A stretch of DNA of 64,000 nucleotides from Euglena gracilis (taxonomy: Eukaryota > Euglenida > Euglenophyceae > Euglenales): positions 24,540,743 to 24,604,742 of the forward strand of contig CP154956.1 of NCBI GenBank assembly GCA_039621445.1. Reading direction: 5' to 3'. Every line of letters starts with the position of its first letter. Positions within the stretch are counted from its first letter, which is position 1. The notes under the pieces are model-generated. The model made no database searches, was not told where the DNA came from, and saw only the letters and a list, made by a program, of their open reading frames with translations. The position numbers and the translations under genes are program-made. Positions 45,001 through 57,000 of this stretch are shown one piece after another.

Positions 45001-48000
45001 GACATTTGCTTGCCCGTTGGCTTTAAATGGCCTAAAATGGCCTCAAATGGGGAAATTTTGGGGCTTGACCATAGGTGCTTGCCAAGGTTGACTGCTTGTT
45101 TTTTTTGAAACAAAAAATGTTTTTTTTAAAAAAGCATGTTTTTTTTAAAAAAAAACTTTTTTTAAAAAAAAGCTTTTTTTTTAAGAAAAGTTTTTTATAA
45201 ATAAATTTTCTAAAAAGAAAACAATTTTTTTAAAAATATGTGTTTTTTTTTAAAAAAAAACGCAACAAAAAAAAGTCTGGAAAAACTTAAAAACGTCACT
45301 TTTTGATGACAAAAAATTACTTTAGAACTTTTTCCTCAAAAAACGGCCATTAAACTCCCTCAAACCCCCATTTTTCACATCTTCCAAAAAATCAACATTT
45401 TCTCAAAATTTTGAATTTGAGAGGTTTTTTGAAGCAAGAAAAATGCCATTGAAAATCCAACAAATTTGACAGAGGAAAAGTGTCAGTAAAATTTGACTGT
45501 GCCAAAATTTGGTCCACCTTTTTTGACCTTCGTTATTTTCCACCCCCCCCCTCCTAAAACTACCAAATTTAGCCCTGAAATCTTTGAGTTTTTTTTGTCA
45601 AAATCAACATTTCTCAAAATTTTAATTTTGAGAGATTTTGGAAGCAAAAAAATGCCACTGAAAATCCAAAAAATTTCCAAGGAAAAAATGTCAGTAAAAT
45701 TTGACTGTTCCAAAATTTGGTCCCATTTTTTTGACCTGCATTTTTTGACCCCCCTCCTAAAAACTAACAATTTTCATCCCTAAAATTTTGGTGATTTTTT
45801 TTGGAAAAATGTAATTTTCCATCAAAAAACCAACCATGCATTTTGGGTTCATTTTTCAACGTAATTTTCAAAAAATTTTCCCCTGCCAAAATCCCTTTTT
45901 CCTTAATTTTTGGTTGAAGTGTATGAGAACAGGATTTTTTCTTGCCTAAGGACCGCCCTGGCACGGGTTGCTGCATTGCGGGTCTGCAAATCCGCGATTG
46001 CGGTTCGGATATCCACTGTGTCATTTTGCCACTGTTGTTGCAAATTCTCAATCCTACTTTGCGATATTCGAGATTTTGGGTGTGAAAGCATGCAAATTCA
46101 GCAGGAATTTCTCCACAATGGCAAGGTTTCTGATCCAAACGAGAAAGTCTTTCTTCCAACTGCTGCACATAAGTGCGGGGACCAAAACTTTCGCGTGCTT
46201 GGGCAAAAAAAAGTGGGAAAAATTCACGGAATCACCGCTCAATTGGAGAACGCACTGTTTCGCTGCTTGAAATGCTGTGGCAAGTGTGGGAAACTGCTCC
46301 AGCGTAGTAAATTGTCCCAAATCGGGATTTTTTTGTTGTTCATGCAACTTTTGCTGCAATTGCACTTTTGAGCAATTTGGGTTGACTCCTCTAAGAATGT
46401 CTCAAGTAATTCAAATCAAGAAAGATGTGGTTGCAAGTTTTGCTTATTCTGGCCGTGTGTCACAGCTTTTGGTGAACCGAGGCCAACCGAACTATGCCAG
46501 AAACCTTGGCAAACAATCCGGTTTTCATATTGTTTGTTCACAACCGCTTCTGCATTGACTGGCTTTATGCGGGGTTTCAGACATGCCATTATTTGTTTGG
46601 TGCAAGAAAAAAAAATCCCAGGGAAAATTTTTAAGGTTTTTTAAGGTCATCAAAGAAAAACTTCCCCGGGGTGATTTTTTTAAGGTTTTTTAAGGTTTTT
46701 TAAGGCATTTTGGCAAAAAAAATTTAAGGTTTTTTAAGGTTTTTTAAGGTTTTTTAAGGCGCCTTAAAAAATAATAATGCCTGGTTGGGAGCCCCCCCCC
46801 CCCCGGGGTCGAGTGAAATAAAGTCGGATCCAGCCCGGCCAGAGGCCGGGCCAGCCGGCCGGATCCAGGCATCTTTTTAAGTCAGAAGACCCCCCCCCCC
46901 GGGGGGGTGGGTGAGTGGGTCTGGGCCGTACCCCCCCCCCCCCCCGGGGGGGGGGGTCCCGCGCCGGAGGTTCTGGGTATACCTTTTCGGCGCAAAGCGC
47001 CGAAAATTTTCGAAAATTGCCTTTAACGGGCCCGATTTTGGGGGGGGCCCCCCCCCGGGGGTCCCGCTCCACCCGGGTTGGGTGGGGGGGACCCCCCCTC
47101 CCCCCCCCCCCGGGGGTCTTAAAAAGGCCGGAGGCTGGCCAGCCAACTAGCCAACTGGGCTGCCCAGGTCACCTATCCCTGCATTTTTTCCCCTCACCAC
47201 AGCTTCCTCCATCACAGCCCCCAGCCAGCCCCCCCAGCCTTGATATAGCTCCATCCACCAAATTGTCGAAAATGGCAATTTTTTTAGAAATTTTTGTTTT
47301 TCACCAATCCAGCCTAGCCCAGCCCCCCTCCAGCCCCGGACCCCCCCACCCCCCGGGGGGGGGGCGCTGAGCTCTTATCCTTTTAGGGTCCAGCCAGCCA
47401 GCTCAAATCCAGCCAGCAGCCTTTTTGCCAGCCGGAGGCTGGACCCCTGGGGGTCCTTAAGAAATCCCCTGGTAGTCGGCCGACTACCCACTACCCCCCC
47501 CCCAGTCCATGTCATTGCGCCGTCATTGACCTTTGTCGATTTTGTCAACTTTTGGTGATTTTCGGTGGTTTTTGGTCATTTTTCTGTCGTTTTCTGTCGT
47601 TTTTAGTTATTTTTGGTTATTTTTGGTTTGATCAGTTCCTGTGGTGAAAAAAAGATACCGAGGACCCTGATGACGGCCCACCTTTCACATCTCCGCCCAA
47701 AAAATTGCCTGGTTCAGAACGTGCAGCGAACTAGTTTGGCTCATTTATTGTCCTTCGTTGATCTTTGCAATCAACTGGGTGCAAAATACTCTTCCCACAC
47801 TAGTCCCCACTACCCCACTACTAGTCCCCACACCTGTGCGTGCAATTCTGGATTCTCATATTCGTCATCTGTTCCATCAGTTACTAGCTGCCTGTCTCCC
47901 AAGTACAAGAAAACTCTGAAACGGTAACGGGCGCCGTTACCATTTTATAGTAACGGCGCCCCTCTGAAAACCGTTTTAAAGAAACGGACGCCTGTCTTGA

Positions 48001-51000
48001 AAACCGTTTCTTTGTAACGGCGCCCTGCTAAAACACGTTAATGTCAGTCGATTTTCAAGGCAGGCGTCGGGGCCCGGGTTTTAACCCCCCCCCCAAAATA
48101 AGACCTCCCCAAAAAATGGACCCCCCAAAAATAAGACCCCCCCCCCAGGCCGGTCCGAGCAAAAATCCATGAAAAGGACCCCCCCATAAATAAGACCCCC
48201 CTGCCGGCGCGAAGCACCGGATTTTTTGAAAAATGGGACATTTTGGGGGGGGGTAAATCTGCCATTTTGGCACAGTTTTCACACAATTCAGGATATTTCT
48301 CCTATTTGTCTGGCGCGAAGCGCCAAATTTTTTCGAAAATTGGTATTTTGGGGGGCATTTTTGGACATTTTGGGGGGTCGAAAAATTTTCCAGCAAAAAT
48401 CCATAAAATGGACCCCCTCATGAATAAGACCCCCCCATAGGGCTTTCCAGCAACCGACCCATGAAATGCACCCCCGGTCTTATTTTTGGGGGGGTTATGC
48501 TTCCCTGGCTTTTGGGCACCTCATGTTTGAGAAAGTCTCAAACATGAGTTGGAGCGGGTGAGAATCTGGGGGGGGGGGTTCAAACGGGTGGCCACTTCCT
48601 GATTTCGGCTGAAAAAGTGGGGGGGACTTTTGACTGGGGAAAACTATCAGACAGTTATAGTACTGAGCAGTATTCCGCTGTGTTGCAGCTGGAAAATGGG
48701 GTTCTGTGTGCAACACATGACCAAAAACAAACTAAAATATCCGGAACTGACTGGGAACGACCAAAAAACTGAGCAAAATTTAACAACAGGAACAATCGTA
48801 AGCGACCCAAAACAGCCAAAAACACCTGCTTTTTGCATCTCAGCAACGAAAAACTCCAGGGATGGAGGGGCTTTCCTGACCTGCAGGCCTCCCACACGAG
48901 GTTTTGCCGCTTGGCCATGAAGAACAATCTATGAAAAAATAAAGAATCCAAATTTCTCTTTTCACCTAAAAACCTATTTCCAGGGCCCGACTGACATTAA
49001 TGGGTTTTAGCAGGGGTGCCGTTACAAAGAAACGGGTTTCAAGACAGGCGTCCGTTTCTTTGACAGGCGTGCGGGCCCTGCGAAATAGGTTTTAGAACAA
49101 TCGACTGCATTAACAGTTTTAGCAGGGGCGCTGGGCGCCTTGGGGCCGCCTGGCGCCCCTGCTAAAACCATTAGTGGCAGTTGATTTTTGTATAAGTATT
49201 GGGATTTTGCCTCCTGAGGGGGGGGACTTATATGGGGGTGCATGGTAATCTAATCCTGGTGATTTGTACCGGGGGCTGGGGGGTAGCCTGGACGTGGGGG
49301 AGGGTTCTGGGGGGGGGTACGTACCTGGTACAAGGCGTGTATCTGGTACAAGCAGGTACTGGGGGGGGTACGTACCAGGTACAACCCCCCCCACACCGGC
49401 GCCGACAAGGCCTATGTCTAAACAGGTACGTACCCCCCAGGACCTGCGTGTACCTGTACAGGTACAGGTACGCAACAAAAAGACTTGGTAACACAAGGGA
49501 TTTTGTTATTTTGGGGCCCTCCAATAGTTGAGCAACAAAAGGGATTTGCCCACCAAAACGACTTGGAAACACAAGGGATTTTGTTATTTTGGGGGCCCCG
49601 AGCAGTTGGACAACAAAAGGGATTTGTCCCCCAAAAGGACTTGGAAACACAAGGGATTTGCCCACCAAAATGACTTGGAAACACAAGGGATTTTGTTATT
49701 TTGGGGCCCCCGAGCAGTTGGACAACAAAAGGGATTTACCCCCCAAAACGATTTGGAAACACAAGGGATTTTGATATTTTGGGGCCCTCCGATAGTTGAG
49801 TAACAAAAGGGATTTGCCTCCCAAAACTACTTGGAAACACAAGGGATTTGCCCCCCCAAAACGACTTGGAAACACCAGGGATTTTGTTTTTTTGGGGCCC
49901 TCGAGCAGTTGGACAACAAAAGGGATTTGTCCCCCAAAACAACTTGGAAACACAAGGGATTTTGTTATTTTGGTGCCCTCCAACAATTGAGCAACCAAAG
50001 GGATTTGTCCCCCAAAACAACTTGGAAACAGAAGGGATTTGCCCACCAAAACGATTTGGAAACACAAGGGATTTTGTTATTTTGGGGCCCTCCAACAATT
50101 GAGCAACAAAGGGGATTTGCCCCCCAAAACGATTTGGAAACACAAGGGATTTGCCCACCAAAATGATTTGGAAACACAAGGGATTTTGTTATTTTGGGGC
50201 CCTCCAACAATTGAGCAACAAAGGGGATTTCCCCCCCAAAATGATTTGGAAACACAAGGTATTTTGTTATTTTGGGGTCCTCCAACAATTGTGTATCCCC
50301 CCCCAGGACCTGCGTATACCTGTATAGGTACAACAGGTACTGGGGGGTACATTCCTGTTTAGACATAGGCCTTGTCGGCGCCGGCGTGGGGGGGTATGTA
50401 CCCCCCCCAGGACCTCCCTGTGTCCCCAGGACCTGCGTGTACCCCCCCCCCCCAGGACCTGGACAGGTACAACAGGTACTGGGGGGGGGTACGTACCTAT
50501 TTAGACATGGGCCTTGCCGGCGCCGGTGTGGGGGGGGTACGTACCCCCCAGTACCTGCGTGTACCCCCCCCAGGACCTGTACAGGTACAACAGGTACTGG
50601 GGGGGTTGTACCCCAGGTACGTACCCCCCCAGGACCCCCCCCCAGGCCCAGACCGGGACCCCGGGGCTCAAATATCGGGGGGGGGGGGGGCGTTGCTGCC
50701 GCGACAATTACCGCGGGGTTTAACGCAGGCTCCAACTCACGGCATAACAAAGCACAACTCTTTTTTACGCGCTTTCTGCCAAAATTACCAAAAGTGAACA
50801 TTTGCTGGATCTTTTTGGCATCAGAATGGTTTCTGTAATATAAACGAAGCTATCACTTTTTTCCCCGGAGCTTCAGAGGCACGAATGATGCTGTCCTCAG
50901 CCCTCTATTTCTACAAAACCAGGATCTCGAAGGTTTTCGCGATCCTAATTACCTGCTGGAGCAAAATACCGCTGAGCAATACAACACTTTTACATTTGTA

Positions 51001-54000
51001 CAATTCGGCTGTTGGGCCGACTGACTCAGTCGGTCGACCCATTAATGGGTCGACCTGTCGACCCAACAGAACCCCCCCCCCCGGTCGGGGAGCCTCCGTT
51101 AGCGGATTTTGTGGGCCATAGATCTAGGATACCAAAGCCGGGTGCCCTTTGAGAAACGCCAATGCAGGCGACCAGACGAGCTGGTGCTCGCTCCAGGCAG
51201 GGACACGGGGGGGGGGGCGCAGGGGACGCAGGGGCCATGGCAATTCTAGAAACTGAACTTGCCTTCTATTGCCTCCGGTCTCCGGCTTTGCAATGGTTAC
51301 GTTCAGGGTTGCTCAAGTGTGGGGCCAAATGAGGGCAAAGCCGCCCGCCCAAGCTGCATCCTTGAAAATCTTCACTTTCAAGGGAAAACTGCTTGGCTTG
51401 GCTGGGGACGTGAAACCTGATCCCCCCCGGGGGGGGGTGCGCCTGATGTGGACAGGCACCCTTAGCACAAGGCACGTTGGCAAAAAAAAGCGTGGGAGCG
51501 GCTGGAGGATGGGACATTGTGGGAAAATTATAAACAAAATTTCCCAAATTTTCCTGTCTCGTTTTCCTTTAAAATGACCCCCCTCCCCAAATTTTCCCAA
51601 CAACCTCCATTGTGGGTTTCAACCAACATTTCCCCCACCAGATTTTTCCGCATTCCTCCAGTTCAGAATGCATAGGGGCCATTCTATCACTGTTTTGCCC
51701 ATTTGCAACATCTCAACAGACTGGACAGGAAATGTGTTGAATCACAGTTGCACTCCCCCCGTTTCTTTCGTTCAGGCAGGCAGGGGCCAAGGCTGTGGAC
51801 CAATCCTTTGCAGGGACTTTGCATCTCCTCGAGTTGTCTCTCCTGTCGAATTGTTGACCCCCCCCGGCCTGGGATTTTGGCTGTCCAAATAATCAACCCT
51901 CCAACCTCCGCGAGGGAAATCAAGCAAGTCGGAAAATCGTCGATTCCCCTCCAAAAACAGCATGCATTGATAACAATGACCGGTGCAAAAAATTTGTGGA
52001 AATATTGTGGAAGTATTCAAGGCGCCTGAAATTTGCAATTCCGGAAATTGCAAAAAGTGCATTTTGGGAGTATTTTGAGTTTGATAAATTTGCTCAAATA
52101 AAATCCCCTGCAAAATAACATGCCCTCACCCCCCCTTTTAATCCCCCCCCCCCCTAATTGGGTAATTGGCGTCCGGGACAAGACAGGCAAGACCGTGAAA
52201 AGAGCTGAGAAACCTCCAAACTGCCCGTTTTAAAAAATTTTAAGTTGCTGATTTTTCCTTATGATGAAGTCAATTGTGCATAAAAAAATTGACCAATTTT
52301 GCACAGGTAAAAAAAATGCAGTCCAGGTAATAATTTGTAGATGTGTGTAGGGGTCCTTGAGCCACCCTCCGATCTGTCCCCTCCCTGAAAAAAAATTGAC
52401 TAATGGGTGTGAAGGAGCCTGGCCATTGGGCAAATTGGGGGGGGGTGAGGGTAGCCCCCCCCCCCCCCCGGCCCCCAAGTTCCGGAATATTACTTGGGGC
52501 TTCACTTTGGGGATTGGGACCTGGTGAGTTGGGGCTGTAGAAACACGTTTGATTGTTTGTAATCTTGTTTTTTTTTGATGTTATCATTCTTTGTGTTTTT
52601 TTTTGCTTTTTTTGTGGAAATGCTTTCAACTGAACAAAAAATTCACATTTTGAACCCTGGCAATAAAAAAACAAAAAAGGTTTTTTAAACCAAAACGCCA
52701 ACGAGGGTTCGTGTATCGAGAACTGTGTCCCAGACGCCGGTTCGGGCGTGAACCAGTGCCTGGGACACAGTTTTTTGAAACTGTTTCTAGGGGGCTCCGG
52801 CTTCACGCCTAAACCGGCGTTCGATCACGGCCAATTTCGCCCCAAATATCCATGTTTAGGACATTTTTTGGCGACTTTGGTCCGAATTGCACGTCGAAAT
52901 TGGTAGATTTCACATTTCTGATTCCATGTTGTCTGAAGCTCTTCTCAAGGCCTTCTGTGGCCAAGGACAGATGGCCACAGAATTCAGCCAGAATGCACGG
53001 AGCACTTATTTTTTCGCGATCGTATATTCCAAATTTGAGATATTGGTTTGTCAAATCCCACAGTTCATCTACCATGTGGCATATCAATCAAAAACTCTCC
53101 CCAAGGCTTTTCGAATGATACCCACAGAACCCAGCCGCAATGCATTCGCGATCGTATGTTCCGACCCTGATCGCAAATTGCAAATTCCATTTTTCAGCTC
53201 CTCGATTGAAAGCTCTTCTCAAGGGTTTTCCGCAGATGGCCTCAGATTGCAGCCATACTGCATGGTATTCTTATTTCAGAAATTGCCCAGAAGTTGCAAA
53301 AGGAAATTATTGCACAAAAAATCCCGATTTGTGGCCGAAGGACCCCCAAAAGGGGTTCACCCACTCGACAACCCATTGGGCACTTTTTTGGCAATTTTTA
53401 TTTTTGGTCCCCCAGACGCCGGGTTCATGCCCGAACCCGCGTCCGGGAGGGTGGAAAATTTCCCACCGGTTTCCAGACGACGGTTCGGGCGTGAAGCCAG
53501 AGCCCCCAGCATAGTTTCAAAAAATTTCCCCCAAATGGTAATGTTGCAGGGTTTTCCCATCGACTGTCACATTTTTGGGGATATATTTTGGGCCATTTTT
53601 GAAAAAAATTTCAAATTTTGGTGCGATCCTGCACCAGTTTTGAGAAGAAGATTTTTGTGCTCTTTTAAGTGTGAAGGTGCGTTGGGTGGGACGCGAAGAG
53701 AGAGTAATTTTTAGTGAAATTTCATTTTCAAAAGAAGTTGTTTTTTAAAAAGCATTATTTTTTTCAAAAAGCACGGTAATTGTTTTTTTTAAACCAAAAA
53801 CAGCAAGAAAATGCCACCTCTGTTTTGCACCACATCATCATCATTTTTTGTCTTTTTTACTTTTTTTTTTTATTGGCTGACATGCCCATGTTTAAGTGCA
53901 AATCAGCCAAAAACACAAAAGTCACGTTTGGACTTTTGTGACCTTCATTTGTATTATTTTGGGGTTATTCATTTTCCCCCATTTTTTGTGTCTTTTTTGA

Positions 54001-57000
54001 GGTTTACTTGGCAGCCTTTAACCCCCCCCCCCCCCCCCCCCGGAGGGGGGGGGCAGAAGTTAAACCAGGGGGGAGGTCCACCTTCCTAAACACAAGCGGG
54101 GGTTTCGACAGCATTTTTTTTGGTTCCGTTTATTTTTAAGGGAAGGTTTAGGGTTGCAATTTTCGTTAAGAAACAGATTGAGTTAGGCCGAAATTGGGCC
54201 TAAATTTGGGCCGGAATTTTACCTAATTTTGATGGGACCGGTCCATCTTCTTAAATGCGGGGGGGTCCAACCCCCCCCTCTTGTTTAAGCACTGCCCTCC
54301 CTCCTTGGGGGGCCCAGTAGTTAAAGGCTGCCGTTTACCCCCGGCCTGAGCCTTTGGCAAAGGATTGTTGCGGATGATAAGTTGAAGGCCGACCGCATTC
54401 GCACCAAGCTCCCTGTGGTGGATGGATCGCAAGGTGTTCCCATTTTTGCATTTTTTTTTCAAGATGCTCTATGGTTCGTATTTTTGCCCTGCACAAGGCA
54501 AGCAGAGTGGAGTTGTCTTCAGAGGGGTTTGTATTTTCAGAACCTTGCGGATATCACTTCTTTGTGGGGAAGGGACGGACAACCATTCCGGACGACTGAG
54601 GGTGGATGGCAGGCTTCTTTTCAAGAAAGTTCGTACCCCCCCCCCAGGTGCTGTGGGCAGGGGGGTAGGGCACTTTCGACCCCCCCAGGGAGGGGGTCGA
54701 GTTTTGGAGTGGGCAGTGCTATGCCCCCCCCACCTGTGGCTGTGCCACCGCCCAGCACCGAAGGCTGAAGGCAGAATGAGGTGTTGGCACACAAGGTTTG
54801 GTATGAGGAGGGTATCACGGCTTCCCTCAAACCGACCGTGGGGGATACCATGCCATTACACACACATGTGGACTTAAAGTCTGTCCTACTTCACCTCCCA
54901 GGGGGTGACAGACTGGTGTTCGGACTGGCTGACTGTTTTTTTGGCTCCAGACCCCCCCCCCTCCAGGATGGGGTCGGCCAGGATTGACTGAGAGTGGCCA
55001 CCTGGAGCTGAAGGTTTTGGATTTTTGACCAACATCCTGAAATTTTTGGCCATTTTTGACCGAGCGGCCAAAGTGACCGACCCCGTCCCCCCAGGGGGGG
55101 ATAGGAAGTAGGTGACTGGTTTTTGAAAAGTGATTGACTGGTTTTTTGAAACTGGAAAGTGACCCCCCTCCCCCCCGGGGGTCGGTGACAATGGTATGTT
55201 CAGACCATACCATTGTTTAACACCTGTCCCACCCCACCACCAGGGGGGGGGGTGACCGACTGGTTTTTTCAGAGTGACTGACTGGTTTTTTGGCCAAGAG
55301 CCCCCATCCCCATCCCCATCCATCATGGGGTGGGGTAGGCGCGAAAATGTTGCTGGCCTGGCGCCGAAGGCGTCGGAATTTTTTTTGGATTTTTTGAGAC
55401 TTTTTGGCAAGTTTTCATTGCCTCCTGAAGAGTGGCCAATCCCCCCTGGGGTGACTGACTGGTTTTTTCGGAGTAGAAAGTGACCTCCCCCCGGGAGGTC
55501 ACTAAGCAATGGTATGTTCCAGACCCCCCACCCGAACCCCCCGGGGTGGGGAGGGGAATCAGAGTCGGGATAATTTTTCCACCTCCCAATATCGACCCAA
55601 GGTGCGAGAGGTTGCATGGCTCCAAGGCCCTTCCCATCAGATCTGCCATTTCTTATCCAGACTCCTTTCCTGCTGTGGATGGCTGTGGATGAGGAAGCCG
55701 TGGCGTATTTCATTTCTGCAGGGGAAGTGGTCTCCATTACGGAGATGGATAAGACAATGAAGAAGCTCAATGACAAGATTGCAAAGGCGGAGAAGAACCC
55801 GGCCCAGATCTCCCTAGTGGAGCACCTGCCCAGGCCTTTGCAGAGGGGCATGACGAAGCTCAGAAAGAAGTTGTTGAGCGGACAGGCCACAAAAAAAGTC
55901 GCATGCATGCGTACATACAGACATAGATTACGCACACACATATGTGCGGCCGTACGTACAATTGGACGTACACACCCACACACATACATACAGGCAAACA
56001 CCTGGCTTCTGTTCATTTTCCTCAAATTTAGCTCATAACTGGCCTTTTTTTTGTGCCCTGTTTTGAGGGATGTTTTTTTTGGCCAAGAATTTCATTTGCA
56101 AATGCCTCTCAGCAACTGGGAAGGATACACACCCGAAGGGAGAAAATTTGCCAACAATCCCTCACCATTGTCCTTTGCTGGCTAATTGGCCCCGTGTGGT
56201 GCGGTGGCTTTTTCTTTCCATTTGGGTTTGAAACCGCCCTCCATAAATTGTAAAATTTCTGCGTCAGTTCAAGAAATTCATCTTGATCAACTGCCACCTC
56301 CAGCCTGTTTCCGAAGAGCCAAAAGAAACAGTATGAAAAATGCCGACCTAGCCTTGAGGAATATTGGCGTCTCATTGAGACGTCGTTTGATGCAAAGGCT
56401 CAGGAACAGGTCTGCATTCCATATATGCCCCCAAGCTGTTGCAATGGGGGAGATGGGAAAAGCTCGATGTTACCCGCCTCCCCCCCCCCCCCGCCTGTGA
56501 ACCGACCACCCCAATAAACTGACCCCCCCAGTCGGAGGTTGTAGTTAAGGAGGTGCGTACGACCACCCCCCTGGTTGAGGGTTGCAGGTGACTTTGAAAA
56601 TTGGATTGTTTTTGCAACTAGTCGTACCACCCCCTTTGTTGGAAGTCGTAGGTTGGGGGGTGCATATGTCCACCCCCTGTGGTCAGGGGTTGCAGGAACC
56701 CGGTTGGTGGACGGGGGGGGGTTGGGCCCCTTTTACCCCCATTGAGGATGCATGTTTCCCCACAAGGAACACCCCCACCCCCTCACACACAGTTTCAAAA
56801 GCCATCCAGTTGGTGCTGCTCTCTCGAGATTTTTTTTTTTACTCCTTTAGGTCCCCTGGAAAGCATGGCATCTTTGTTGTTTTGGGAACTCCAGAAATTG
56901 GTGTCGGTTTGTGGCCCAGGTCAGTGGAAGAACAATCCCAACAACAAGATTTCAAACAAAATATAAATAGGACCACCCACCAACCTCCTGGGAAGCTTTA

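Larger units (their letters stand above)
44307..46783. mobile_element. Nested 2.48-kb TIR element, 8-bp TSD
   Basis: Left end caggcattatttttttttaa (and ggcg) is the near-inverse of the right end ttaaaaaataataatgcctg. The direct repeat gttgggag flanks it at 44299-44306 and 46784-46791. Subterminal arrays of ttttttaagg occur at both ends. The interior has broken frames only. Confidence 0.88.
44203..47471. mobile_element. 3.27-kb TIR element, 8-bp TSD (CAGGGGATTTCTTAAG family)
   Basis: Left end caggggatttcttaag and right end cttaagaaatcccctg are perfect inverses (16 bp), flanked by gtagtcgg at 44195-44202 and 47472-47479. Most of its length is a second TIR element inserted at 44307; without it the element is about 0.8 kb, like the copy at 22302. 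CAGGG ends with an 8-bp TSD suggest hAT-like transposition. Confidence 0.88.

Noticed and set aside
54382-54877. Extension of exon 3 through its donor as a longer ORF
   Set aside because: The reading past the gt at 54434 loses the charged coiled-coil composition, while splicing to 55722 keeps phase and character.
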